Part shown: positions 44,955-53,997 of the stretch, piece after piece
Position numbering within the stretch: position 1 is the first letter of the stretch
Layout: the number at the start of each line of letters is the position of its first letter
From: Clostridium sp. AT4
GTDB lineage: Bacteria; Bacillota; Clostridia; Lachnospirales; Lachnospiraceae
DNA: 64,000 nt
Reading direction: 5' to 3'
Assembly: GCF_001517625.2 (NCBI RefSeq)
Contig: NZ_LN999828.1
Span: 1,856,660 to 1,920,659 of the forward strand
Notes under the pieces: model-generated
Database searches by the model: none
Told to the model about the DNA's origin: nothing
The model's input: only the letters and a program-made list of their open reading frames with translations
Made by a program: the position numbers and the translations under genes

Positions 44955-46169
44955 TTATGGACTTACATAACCGGAAGGATTTACATAGCTTCCGCCGGAC
45001 CGGACGCCAAAATGCAGATGAGGCCCTGTGGAATATCCTGTCGATCCTACCTTTGCAATAGTCTGTCCCTGTTTTACAGTCTCCCCTTCCTTCACGAGAA
45101 GCTGAGAGCAGTGCATATATACAGTAGTAAGCCCGCCGCCATGATCGATCATAATATAATTTCCGGCCGAATAGCTGTATGTAGAGATCACTACCTTGCC
45201 ATCTGCTGCCGCCACAATAGAGGAACCGGACGGCGCCGGAATGTCAATTCCCTTATGATTGGTAGAAGCTCCCTCGGTCGGTGAGCTCCGATCCCCAAAC
45301 GCGGATGAAATCCGTCCGCTTGCAGGACAGGGCCATATAAAATTAGTGTTCCCTTTTTTTACCGTACTATCCCCACCGGCAGAAGACTGATTTTTCTTGG
45401 CTTCTTCTGCTTTTCTGGCTTCCTCTTCCTTTCTCCGTATCTCCGCCTCCACACGGGCCATATGCTCCTCCTGGGCTTTGATATCCGCATTATACTGGTC
45501 AATCTCTCCCTGTGCAGAAGCGATCTTCGTCTCATAGGAAGCCAGCTCTGCCTCCTTGGAAGCCATCAGTGTCTTTACCGAGCTCTGCTTTGCCTTCGTG
45601 GAATCCTGAAGGGTAAGAAGCTCCTGATGCTCCGTCTTAAGAGCTTCCTCCTTTAAAGCCACCTCCTGCCTGGTTTTTCTGTACTCCTCCAGCATTTTCC
45701 TGTCATAGGAGGTAATCTGGCTGGCATACTCTGCCCGGTTTAAAAGCTCTGCAATGCTCTCTGACTGCATCATGGACTCCAACAGGCCAGTCTGACCATT
45801 TTCATACATATACTGGATCCGCAGCTTCATGTCCTCATACTGGCGGTTCTCCGTAATTTTGGCTGTTTCCAGCTCCACTTTCGCTTCCTCTATCTGCTCT
45901 TCCTTCTGGGAAATATCTCCCTCCAGCTTTGTAAGCTCCCCTGCCAGGGCGGACAGATTTCGATCCAGCTCCTTTACATAGGCCGCTGTATCTGACTTCT
46001 TTCCCTCCAGCTCCTTTAAAGTAGACTCTACCTTTTTCTTTTCCTCCTCCATGGAAGAAACCTTTTTCTTCGCATCCTCTATAGCCTTACTGGTGGCATA
46101 GGAGGAAAATACCGTTCCCAAGGTCAAGGCGGCCGCTGCTGCCAAAACCGCTATCTTCTTTTTTCTCAT
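44955..46169 (-). CDS. EnvC/PcsB-like murein hydrolase activator or M23 endopeptidase
   Basis: A 404-residue secreted protein. It has a signal peptide (VLAAAAALTLGTVFSSYA), a long coiled coil of about residues 30-260, and a C-terminal M23 domain with HKGIDIPAPSG and HLHFGV, which hold zinc ligands. In the ftsEX context the coiled coil is expected to dock on FtsX outside the cell. Confidence 0.9.
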   Translation of the reverse strand: MRKKKIAVLAAAAALTLGTVFSSYATSKAIEDAKKKVSSMEEEKKKVESTLKELEGKKSDTAAYVKELDRNLSALAGELTKLEGDISQKEEQIEEAKVELETAKITENRQYEDMKLRIQYMYENGQTGLLESMMQSESIAELLNRAEYASQITSYDRKMLEEYRKTRQEVALKEEALKTEHQELLTLQDSTKAKQSSVKTLMASKEAELASYETKIASAQGEIDQYNADIKAQEEHMARVEAEIRRKEEEARKAEEAKKNQSSAGGDSTVKKGNTNFIWPCPASGRISSAFGDRSSPTEGASTNHKGIDIPAPSGSSIVAAADGKVVISTYSYSAGNYIMIDHGGGLTTVYMHCSQLLVKEGETVKQGQTIAKVGSTGYSTGPHLHFGVRSGGSYVNPSGYVSP

Positions 46170-46188
46170 ATGCCCTCGTTTATCCTGC

Positions 46189-47091
46189 CTAAACTCTCAG
46201 ATGGCGCTGGATCGTCACAAAGCTTACTAAAAGTCCGATTCCGACGCCTAACATTAAAGCTCCCCCTGTCATATAGGGGAATATGGTTCCCAGCGCAAGG
46301 GGCTCAACCAGACCTGTGATCATGGAATAATTTTCTTCCAGATACAACATTCCTTTTTCATAGAGAACCCATATGCCCCCAAGAGGCACAAGAGCTCCCA
46401 GAAGTCCCAGAAGCAGGCCTTCTACCAGAAAGGGCGCCCGTATCATAAAGTTAGTGGCTCCTATATAGCGCATGATCTCATTTTCCCGCCTGCGGAATGC
46501 CGCTGCCACAGAAATAGTATTGCTGATCAAAAAAACAGCTACCGCAAGAAGCACGCCGATGATCAGAGCCGAAATCAATCCGATCATCTTTCCAACGCTT
46601 GTAAATCCTGCTGCCAGGGTACTGGAATACCGCACCCGGCGCACCCCATCCATGGCCTCCAGGCGGTCTGCAACCGACTCCTGATCGGAAATATCGTTTA
46701 AAAAAATCTCAAAGGAAGCAGAATTTGCCAGAGGATTATCGTTTTCAAACCCTTCGGCCAAATCTTCGGCTCCCTCAAAGTACTGAGCCTTAAATGTATC
46801 CCAGGCTTCCTCGGCTGAGGTGTACTCTGCCTGACGCACCTCTTTCCAGCCTTTTATTTCTTCTCCCGCTGCCAGAATTTCATCCTCTGTCATCCCCTCA
46901 TCGAAAAAGACAGAGATTCCCACCGTTTCCTGGGCTGTCCTGGCGCCATGGATCACATTGGCTGCCAGTGAGAAAAAAAGGCAGAATAAAAAAATACATG
47001 CAGAAATCGTCGCTATGGATGCCAGCGAAAACAAAATATTTCTGCATATATTAGCAATGCCCTGTTTCAGGCAATACCAGAATGTACTCAT
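46189..47091 (-). CDS. ftsX: cell-division protein FtsX
   Basis: A 300-residue permease-like protein with four membrane helices and a large extracellular loop between helices 1 and 2 (about residues 50-165). The block AAAFRRRENEIMRYIGATNFMIRAPF is typical of FtsX. It has no strong Shine-Dalgarno sequence and follows ftsE by 57 nt. Confidence 0.92.
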   Translation of the reverse strand: MSTFWYCLKQGIANICRNILFSLASIATISACIFLFCLFFSLAANVIHGARTAQETVGISVFFDEGMTEDEILAAGEEIKGWKEVRQAEYTSAEEAWDTFKAQYFEGAEDLAEGFENDNPLANSASFEIFLNDISDQESVADRLEAMDGVRRVRYSSTLAAGFTSVGKMIGLISALIIGVLLAVAVFLISNTISVAAAFRRRENEIMRYIGATNFMIRAPFLVEGLLLGLLGALVPLGGIWVLYEKGMLYLEENYSMITGLVEPLALGTIFPYMTGGALMLGVGIGLLVSFVTIQRHLRV

Positions 47092-47148
47092 TTTTAATCA
47101 TTATGCCTTTCCGGCAGACCCGTCCGGACGCTTAAGCGCCTCATTTTC

Positions 47149-47820
47149 TTATCTGGATCCGCCTTCATCCTGAATCACTGCCCCGCGTTCCATGGTAATG
47201 ACCCGTTTTTTCATCTGCTGCACCATCTCATGGCTGTGTGTCACCACGATCATCGTGGTTCCACGCTGATTGATCTCCTCCAGCAGATGCATAATTTCAT
47301 GGGCGTTAAAGCTGTCTAAATTGCCTGTAGGCTCATCTGCCAGAAGAACCTCCGGCCGGTTGATCAATGCCCTTGCAATGGCCACGCGCTGCTGCTCTCC
47401 TCCGGAAAGCTGAGCCGGATATGCCTTGTATTTGGCAGAAAGCCCCACAAGACGCAGCATCTCGGGCACGGTGTCACGGATCACCCTTCCCGGCACGCCG
47501 ATGACTCTCTGAGCAAATGCAACGTTTTCAAAGACAGTAAGGTCTTTCAGGAGACGGAAATCCTGAAAGACCACACCTAATTTTCTCCGGTATTTCGGAA
47601 CATATCTTCGGGGCATCTTCCCCAGATCCATATCATTGACCACAATCCGCCCGGAAGTAGGCTCAAGCTCCTTTAAAAGGAGCTTTAAAAGCGTACTCTT
47701 TCCGGAGCCGCTTCGTCCTACGATAAAGGCAAATTCTCCGTCATCTATGGTCAGGCTCAGATCCTTCACAGCCCGGTTTCCCTCGCTGTAGACCTTGTTC
47801 ACATGACTGAGTTCTATCAT
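47149..47820 (-). CDS. ftsE: cell-division ATP-binding protein FtsE
   Basis: A 223-residue ATPase. Walker A is GRSGSGKST, then VFQDFRLL, the signature [15 protein letters not shown] and [11 protein letters not shown]. It drives FtsX, which activates wall hydrolysis through the M23 protein. A GGGGA site precedes the ATG. Confidence 0.94.
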   Translation of the reverse strand: MIELSHVNKVYSEGNRAVKDLSLTIDDGEFAFIVGRSGSGKSTLLKLLLKELEPTSGRIVVNDMDLGKMPRRYVPKYRRKLGVVFQDFRLLKDLTVFENVAFAQRVIGVPGRVIRDTVPEMLRLVGLSAKYKAYPAQLSGGEQQRVAIARALINRPEVLLADEPTGNLDSFNAHEIMHLLEEINQRGTTMIVVTHSHEMVQQMKKRVITMERGAVIQDEGGSR

Positions 47821-47835
47821 TTCCCCGACCTCATT

Positions 47836-48924
47836 TTAATAATCCAGGCTTTCCATATACTTCATGTATTTGGCTACCATAAGCGCGATCTTAAAGGTAA
47901 TGGCATCCTCAAATACGCGAAGATCCAGTCCGGTGCTCTTCTGCAGCTTATCCAGACGGTAAACCAGGGTATTTCTGTGGATATACAGCTGTCTGGAAGT
48001 CTCGGATACGTTCAGGCTGTTCTCAAAGAACTTGTTGATCGTAGCCAGGGTCTCCTCGTCAAACTCATCCGGTGACTTGCCGTCAAATACCTCGCGGATA
48101 AACATCTTGCACAGCGGGATGGGAAGCTGATAGATCAGACGGCCGATACCCAGATTGCTGTAAGCGATTACATTTTTGTTTGCATAGAAGATGCGGCCTA
48201 CATCAAGGGCCATCTTGGCCTCCTTGTAGGAACGTGACACTTCCTTAATATCATTGATCACCGTACCATAGGATACGCGAACCTTTGTCATAGCCTCCGT
48301 ATTCATCATATCCAAAATTGTGTTGGCAGTCTTGTCCAGCTCTCCGTAAGACTCTCCCTGACGAACCTCTTTTACAAGGATAATATTCTTCTCATCCACT
48401 GCTGTAATGAAGTCCTTTGTCTTGGATGCAAAAAGGCTGCGCACGGTCTCAAGAGCATTTACATCCTTTTCATTGTGTGTTTCAATGATAAATACCACGC
48501 GCTTCACATCTGTTTCAATATGAAGCTTCTTGGCACGGTTATAGATATCTACTAACAGCAGATTGTCAAGGAGCAGGTTCTTGATAAAGTTGTCCTTATC
48601 AAAGCGCTCCTTATAGGCCACCAGAAGGTTCTGGATCTGGAATGCAGCCAGCTTTCCTACCATATATACATCATCGCTGGCTCCCTTTGCAAGCAGGATA
48701 TACTCAAGCTGATGCTCGTCAAATACCTTAAAGAACTGGTATCCCTGGATCACCTGGCTGTCTGCCGGAGAATCCACAAATACCAGGATCGAACTTTCTG
48801 ACTCTTCCGCGTCTGTAAAGGTGGATGCCAGCACCTTTCCTTCTGTGTCGCAAATACCTAAATCAATTCTTGTGATTGCTTTTAATCCATCCAGTGTAGT
48901 CTGGAGTATCTGATTTGAAATCAT
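47836..48924 (-). CDS. CdaR/PucR-type transcriptional regulator
   Basis: A 362-residue regulator. The N-terminus resembles a sugar-diacid-binding domain (ISNQILQTTLDGLKAITRIDLGICD). A central GGDEF-like region follows. The C-terminal HTH_30 reads ETSRQLYIHRNTLVYRLDKL. The start at MISNQ is set by AGGAGAG six bases upstream. It is 15 nt from ftsE but is probably a separate function. Effector unknown. Confidence 0.82.
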   Translation of the reverse strand: MISNQILQTTLDGLKAITRIDLGICDTEGKVLASTFTDAEESESSILVFVDSPADSQVIQGYQFFKVFDEHQLEYILLAKGASDDVYMVGKLAAFQIQNLLVAYKERFDKDNFIKNLLLDNLLLVDIYNRAKKLHIETDVKRVVFIIETHNEKDVNALETVRSLFASKTKDFITAVDEKNIILVKEVRQGESYGELDKTANTILDMMNTEAMTKVRVSYGTVINDIKEVSRSYKEAKMALDVGRIFYANKNVIAYSNLGIGRLIYQLPIPLCKMFIREVFDGKSPDEFDEETLATINKFFENSLNVSETSRQLYIHRNTLVYRLDKLQKSTGLDLRVFEDAITFKIALMVAKYMKYMESLDY

Positions 48925-49002
48925 TCCATACTCTCCTTTTTGACGTATTTCAAAAGTTTCCACTTTCTCTATTTTCATATTTTAATGCAAAATTACAAAA
49001 AA

Positions 49003-49028
49003 AGCAAGAGAGTTGTCACCTCTCCTGC
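49003..49028 (-). terminator. terminator after the MsmK/UgpC ATPase gene
   Basis: On the minus strand GCAGGAGAG and CTCTCTTGC pair with one mismatch, then seven T; 46 nt past the stop. Confidence 0.8.
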
Positions 49029-49074
49029 CTTTTTTTACAATCAGATTTTTTCATTTATGAAATCTGCTGCCCTA

Positions 49075-50187
49075 TTAGTTGATGATTACCTTCTCTGTTT
49101 CCTTATCGAAGATATGTACCTTATCCAGATCCATAGCAACCTTGATGGAATCGCCAGGTCTTGCAGTTGTACGAGGATTTACCTTTGCAGTAAAGTTAGC
49201 ATCATCGATATCGAAGTACAGAAGAACCTCAGAACCTAACATCTCGTATACACGGATCTCAGCCTGGAAAATGCTCTTTGGATTTGCCTCAAGGAATGCT
49301 TCCTCATCATGCAGATCCTCTGGACGGATACCCAGAGTAACGGTCTTTCCAATGTAGCCGCCCTCTTCTAAGCCCTTGCCCTTTGCAGCAGGAAGCGCTA
49401 CTGTGTGACCGCCGAAGGATAAGGTAATGTCAGAACCAGCCTTTGCAACCTGAGCATCGATCATGTTCATCTGAGGAGCGCCGATGAAACCTGCAACGAA
49501 CTTGTTGCATGGTCTGTCATACAGATTCTGAGGGCTGTCTACCTGCTGTACCACGCCGTCCTTCATAACAACGATTCTGGTACCCAGTGTCATAGCCTCG
49601 GTCTGGTCATGTGTAACGTAGATAATCGTTGTTTCCAGTCTCTGATGCAGCTTGGAAATCTCAACACGCATCTGTCCTCTTAACTTTGCATCCAGGTTGG
49701 ACAGAGGCTCATCCATCAGGAATACCTTAGGACTGCGGACAATCGCACGACCCATAGCTACTCGCTGTCTCTGACCGCCGGACAGAGCCTTTGGCTTACG
49801 GTCTAACAGATGCTCCAGATCCAGGATCTTGGCTGCATCATGAACCTTCTTATCGATCTCATCCTTTGGAGTCTTTCTTAACTTCAGGCCGAATGCCATG
49901 TTGTCATATACGGACATATGAGGATACAGAGCGTAGTTCTGGAATACCATCGCGATATCTCTGTCCTTTGGCTCAACGTCATTTACCAGCTTGCCGTCGA
50001 TGTACAGCTCACCAGAGGAAATATCCTCCAGACCTGCGATCATACGAAGGGTAGTGGACTTACCGCAGCCGGACGGACCTACGAAGATGATAAATTCCTT
50101 ATCTGCAATCTCAAGGTTAAAGTCCTTAACAGCAACGAAACCGTTGGGGTACTTCTTGGTAACATTTCTAAGGGATAAGCTTGCCAT
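49075..50187 (-). CDS. carbohydrate ABC transporter ATPase (MsmK/UgpC-like)
   Basis: A 370-residue ATPase with Walker A GPSGCGKST, LSGGQRQRVAMGRAI, VFLMDEPLSNLDAKL, and a C-terminal TOBE/OB domain (GIRPEDLHDEEAF). These proteins often serve several sugar importers; no permease is near, so it is probably a shared ATPase. The start at MASLSL has GGAGG upstream. Confidence 0.92.
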   Translation of the reverse strand: MASLSLRNVTKKYPNGFVAVKDFNLEIADKEFIIFVGPSGCGKSTTLRMIAGLEDISSGELYIDGKLVNDVEPKDRDIAMVFQNYALYPHMSVYDNMAFGLKLRKTPKDEIDKKVHDAAKILDLEHLLDRKPKALSGGQRQRVAMGRAIVRSPKVFLMDEPLSNLDAKLRGQMRVEISKLHQRLETTIIYVTHDQTEAMTLGTRIVVMKDGVVQQVDSPQNLYDRPCNKFVAGFIGAPQMNMIDAQVAKAGSDITLSFGGHTVALPAAKGKGLEEGGYIGKTVTLGIRPEDLHDEEAFLEANPKSIFQAEIRVYEMLGSEVLLYFDIDDANFTAKVNPRTTARPGDSIKVAMDLDKVHIFDKETEKVIIN

Positions 50188-50381
50188 ATTATAATTTCCT
50201 CCTGAATTGGGTTTTTGTAAACTCATTTGCGACTTGCCTATATCATACATGAAAGTCCCTTTTTAATCCATATTGTAAATCCACAAAGTTCAATTTTGTG
50301 TTTTAGCTAAATTGTATATCGAATAAAAAAAATATCCAATCTGTCAACACATTCCAATATTTTCTGAAAAAATTTTGTTTA

Positions 50382-51239
50382 TTATGTTATCCTGTCTTCC
50401 TTCTCGATAAACCCTTCCCCGAAAACTTCACGAGCGTCGCTGACAACAAAAAACGCATGCGGATCAAACTCACGCACAATTGACTTGATTTTTACAATTT
50501 CCTTGGGAGAAACCACGCAAAACAGCAGGTTTTTCTCTTCTTTTGAATACATACCCACTGCTTTTATGCTGGTAACTCCTCTTCCCAGGCGTTCCATCAC
50601 CGCTTCCGCAATCTCTTTGTCCTGTTTTGAAATGATCCAGGCCTCTTTTGAAAACTTCATTCCTTCGATCAGGCGATCCGTAACTCTGGATACGCAGACA
50701 ATGGCGATCATCGCATATAAAGAAGGCCTGATCCCGAACACAAGAGCGCCGGCTGCTACAATACCTCCGTCCAAAACCTGCATGATCTGTGCCGATGAAT
50801 AGTGGCGCAGCCTTCCCCGGATCAGCACGGCCAGCATATCCGTTCCGCCTGTGGTACAGCCTCCAAGGAATACAAGCCCTGTCCCCACGCCGCTGAGAAC
50901 ACCGCCAAAAAGAGCCGATAAAATCATATCTTCCTTCACAAGTCCCATCTCCGGAAGCACATACAAAGCCGCAGACAGCATGGCCGTGGAGTACAAAGTG
51001 CGTCCGATAAACTGCCAGCCCATCATACGAAAGGCAGCCAAAAACAGTGGGATATTCAAAACCGTATTAGTCAGCCACAGAGGAACCTGCCAGAGTTCTT
51101 TTAAAATAATGGCCGCGCCCGAAACGCCTCCGGTTACCATGCTCACAGGATCAAAAATATTTTTAATAGCAAACGCGATAAGGATCGTTCCTACGGTAAT
51201 TGCAAGATAATCCCGGATCTGCTGTTTCTTTTCTGTCAT
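50382..51239 (-). CDS. YitT-family membrane protein
   Basis: A 285-residue protein with about five membrane helices (YLAITVGTILIAFAIKNIF; GGVSGAAIILKELW) and a C-terminal DUF2179 soluble domain (FCVVSPKEIVKIKSIVREFDP). GGAGG lies seven bases before the chosen ATG. Function in the family is poorly known. Confidence 0.9.
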   Translation of the reverse strand: MTEKKQQIRDYLAITVGTILIAFAIKNIFDPVSMVTGGVSGAAIILKELWQVPLWLTNTVLNIPLFLAAFRMMGWQFIGRTLYSTAMLSAALYVLPEMGLVKEDMILSALFGGVLSGVGTGLVFLGGCTTGGTDMLAVLIRGRLRHYSSAQIMQVLDGGIVAAGALVFGIRPSLYAMIAIVCVSRVTDRLIEGMKFSKEAWIISKQDKEIAEAVMERLGRGVTSIKAVGMYSKEEKNLLFCVVSPKEIVKIKSIVREFDPHAFFVVSDAREVFGEGFIEKEDRIT

Positions 51240-51270
51240 AACCAAACCTCCTTCTGTCCGGACTTTCTGT

Positions 51271-51301
51271 AAAAAAAGAGCAGCCCTTTTAGAACTGCCC
51301 T
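51271..51301 (-). terminator. terminator after the cvfB gene
   Basis: GGGCAG and CTGCTC form a stem on the minus strand with seven T after it; about 55 nt past the CvfB stop. Confidence 0.65.
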
Positions 51302-51354
51302 GTAATCTCCACCCTGTGATCGTTTGATCCTGGTATCCTGTAAACACACATCAA

Positions 51355-52188
51355 TCAGATCCGGCGGATGGTCTTTTCTGTAATCTCTATCTTTCCTTCC
51401 TTTAAAAGGCGGCCCACGGCACGCTTAAAGGCATTTTTACTCATGTTAAACTCCCTGAGAATCGTTTCAGGACGCGCCTTGTCATTAAAAGGGAGAACTC
51501 CGTCAAATTCGTCAATGACCTTTAAAACCTGCTCTGCATCTGCTCCCATCTGGACATAGGCTCTTTCCCTTACGCACAGATCCAGTTTGCCGTCCTCACG
51601 AACCCTCATGACTCTGGCTTTTATCTGATCGCCTTCTCTGAAACGGCCGTACATCTCTATTTTGGGGATCAAACCATAATACCGGTTGTCCACTGCTACA
51701 AAGGCTCCGATCTGTTCGTTGATCTCATAGATCGTACCTTCCACCCAATCCTCTGCCTTATAAGGAGACTGATTGCTCATATGGGAATATACCTTCATGG
51801 TAGCTGCCAGACGGCTGCTCTTGTCCACATAAAGGCAGACCAGGCATTTTTCTCCCCGACGCACCGGATGGCTCTGCTCTTTAAAGGGAAGAAGCAGATC
51901 CTTTTCCAGTCCCATATCCAAAAATGCTCCTATCTTTCCTACATCCTTTACCTCCAAAATGGCACATTCCCCCACCTGAAGCTTCGGTCTGGCTGTGGTA
52001 GAGATCAAGCGATCCGAGGAATCCTTGTATACAAAAACCTCCACCTTATCTCCGATCTGCGCTCCCTGGGGAACCTGTTTCTTCGGAAGAAGGACTGCTG
52101 CCTCATCTCCTGCTTTTTCGCTTAAGTATACGCCGAATTCCTTTGTCCTGACGATCTCAAGCTCCTGTACTTTTCCTAATTCTATCAT
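51355..52188 (-). CDS. cvfB: S1-like RNA-binding regulator CvfB
   Basis: A 277-residue protein with several OB/S1 modules (VGECAILEVKDVGKIGAFLD; WVEGTIYEINEQIGAFVAV) and a C-terminal winged helix (ILREFNMSKNAFKRAVGRLL). Matches the CvfB family. AGGAG precedes the ATG. Confidence 0.85.
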   Translation of the reverse strand: MIELGKVQELEIVRTKEFGVYLSEKAGDEAAVLLPKKQVPQGAQIGDKVEVFVYKDSSDRLISTTARPKLQVGECAILEVKDVGKIGAFLDMGLEKDLLLPFKEQSHPVRRGEKCLVCLYVDKSSRLAATMKVYSHMSNQSPYKAEDWVEGTIYEINEQIGAFVAVDNRYYGLIPKIEMYGRFREGDQIKARVMRVREDGKLDLCVRERAYVQMGADAEQVLKVIDEFDGVLPFNDKARPETILREFNMSKNAFKRAVGRLLKEGKIEITEKTIRRI

Positions 52189-52203
52189 ATGTCTGCTCCT
52201 CTT

Positions 52204-52932
52204 TTACTGTCCCGGCTGCTCCTGTCCTCCAAGCCATACCGCTGCATAAAGCTCTCCCGTTTCATTTACAAGGGCCACAGTCCACTGGCCCTGGCCTGCC
52301 GGCGTGATTCTGGGAATCACCGTATCGCCCAGACGAGCTGCCTTTTTATAGTCTGCCCGGATTTCACGGATCTTAAGCCCCACAGGGATGGCATCCTTTG
52401 CAATCTCCACATACTGGGAATTATTTACATGATGATTGGTGTCAAGATGATGACGGCCGATCACTACAGCTGCTGCTGTTTCGTATTTCTCCGGAATGAG
52501 AATCTTTCTGGGTGCTTCTCCCAGATCCTGAGACGGCTGCGGTATTCCGTAAGGAAGGATATCTTCTGGCTGGATACGCACCGGCATATTTTTTTCTGTA
52601 TCATAGAAAAACCAGAGAGAATTTGCCCGGACCAGAGGATTATTTTCCTGATCCAGCAGCACAAAATCACGATACCCGTAAAACCCTTTGCTGCCGCAGT
52701 GCCAGGTTCCCGCAGTAATCTCCTCCCCCAGCTTCGGATAACGGTCAATCACGATCCGCCAGCCTGAAAGAAGCCATGCGCGATGATGCTCCTTCAGATA
52801 GCTTATTCCCATTCTGCCATCCTCTGACTGAAAGGTACTGCAATCCTGCATATAATTGATAATTCCCGGTACGCTCAGCCGTCCTGTTTCATCTGTTTCA
52901 CTGTACCGGATCCTGCTCTTAAACTGATACAT
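52204..52932 (-). CDS. acyl-ACP thioesterase
   Basis: A 242-residue double hot-dog protein: YSETDETGRLSVPGIINYMQDC at the start, W-L-L-SGWRIVIDRYPKL, and HHLDTNHHVNNSQYVEIA in the second hot dog. It releases fatty acids from ACP. It is followed at 15 nt by the cvfB gene. Confidence 0.88.
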   Translation of the reverse strand: MYQFKSRIRYSETDETGRLSVPGIINYMQDCSTFQSEDGRMGISYLKEHHRAWLLSGWRIVIDRYPKLGEEITAGTWHCGSKGFYGYRDFVLLDQENNPLVRANSLWFFYDTEKNMPVRIQPEDILPYGIPQPSQDLGEAPRKILIPEKYETAAAVVIGRHHLDTNHHVNNSQYVEIAKDAIPVGLKIREIRADYKKAARLGDTVIPRITPAGQGQWTVALVNETGELYAAVWLGGQEQPGQ

Positions 52933-53006
52933 AGCTGCCTCTCTCTGCTTTGGGCCCTCAGGCCAAATCTCCTATTCTGTAAGTATATCATACTTTCAGG
53001 CAAAAC

Positions 53007-53042
53007 AAAAGCCTCCAAATGCATCTGCATCTAAAGGCTTTT
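53007..53042. terminator. terminator of the tRNA-Gln cluster
   Basis: AAAAGCCT and AGGCTTTT pair around a 20-nt loop, immediately downstream of the first tRNA-Gln on the minus strand. Confidence 0.7.
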
Positions 53043-53046
53043 CAAC

Positions 53047-53118
53047 TGGGCTACAAGGATTCGAACCTTGAAAATGACGGAGTCAGAGTCCGTTGCCTTA
53101 CCATTTGGCGATAGCCCA
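53047..53118 (-). tRNA. tRNA-Gln (CUG), copy 1
   Basis: The minus strand folds as a cloverleaf: acceptor TGGGCTA/TAGCCCA, anticodon stem ACGGA/TCCGT, loop CTCTGAC giving anticodon CUG, T-loop GTTCGAATC. Identical to the next two copies. Confidence 0.92.
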
Positions 53119-53155
53119 CTATTTAATTATGTAGAGACGCCATATGCTTCTCAGC

Positions 53156-53227
53156 TGGGCTACAAGGATTCGAACCTTGAAAATGACGGAGTCAGAGTCC
53201 GTTGCCTTACCATTTGGCGATAGCCCA
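53156..53227 (-). tRNA. tRNA-Gln (CUG), copy 2
   Basis: Identical sequence to the neighbours; anticodon loop CTCTGAC. Confidence 0.92.
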
Positions 53228-53314
53228 TTATTCTTTGCCGCATCCGCAGCTGCGAAAATTATTATACACAGAATAACAAATTTCGTCAAGCACTTTTTAT
53301 AAAAATGCTTTAGC

Positions 53315-53386
53315 TGGGCTACAAGGATTCGAACCTTGAAAATGACGGAGTCAGAGTCCGTTGCCTTACCATTTGGCGATAGCCCA
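53315..53386 (-). tRNA. tRNA-Gln (CUG), copy 3
   Basis: Identical sequence to the neighbours; first in transcription order. Confidence 0.92.
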
Positions 53387-53441
53387 TCAATACAACGCTA
53401 TATATTATATAGCAGCTATAGAGTCACGTCAAGTATTTTTT

Positions 53442-53957
53442 TTATTTTTGCAGGATTTTTTGAAGCTTTTTCATGGAGCGGTTGTATTTTGACAGCTCTG
53501 TAGCCAGAGGAAGGCCCAAAGCTGAAGCCACTTCCCTGTGTTTTAAGCCTGCTGCCGCATGAAGAAGCACGATCTGCCGATCCTCTTCCCTTAAGGCAGC
53601 CAGAGCATCAGACAAAACCTTACGTTCCGGCGCCTGTTCCAATGCCGCGTATACCTCCCCCTCTTCCTCTTTATCCCATTCAGAAAGCTCCGTTTCCCTC
53701 CTGCGCTGTCTGAATCTCATGTAGCACAGATGTCTGGCTATGGTAAACACCCAGGCCAGGGGCTTTCCCTGCGGTTCATAGTCCTCTGCCCTGTCCCATA
53801 CGCATAAGAAGGTATCCTGCATCAGATCCTCTGCCTCATGGACATCCCTTGTGAGAGACAGGATAAAGCTGTATACCGGCCCCGCAGCCTCTTTATAAAA
53901 ATCGCGGAAGGTATCCCTGTCTCCCTCCGCGATCTTCTGTATCCATTCCTCTTTCAT
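53442..53957 (-). CDS. ECF-type RNA polymerase sigma factor
   Basis: A 171-residue sigma-70 family protein. Region 2 includes HEAEDLMQDTFLCVWDRAEDY and WVFTIARHLCYMRFRQ; region 4 includes GLKHREVASALGLPLATELSKYNRS. The ATG at 53957 has AAGGGG nine bases upstream. No anti-sigma factor is next to it: the tRNAs lie downstream and the CDF exporter upstream, so it appears orphan. Confidence 0.9.
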   Translation of the reverse strand: MKEEWIQKIAEGDRDTFRDFYKEAAGPVYSFILSLTRDVHEAEDLMQDTFLCVWDRAEDYEPQGKPLAWVFTIARHLCYMRFRQRRRETELSEWDKEEEGEVYAALEQAPERKVLSDALAALREEDRQIVLLHAAAGLKHREVASALGLPLATELSKYNRSMKKLQKILQK

Positions 53958-53997
53958 CAATGGTATCCCCTTTCAGGGATCAGCTTTTTATGAAACC

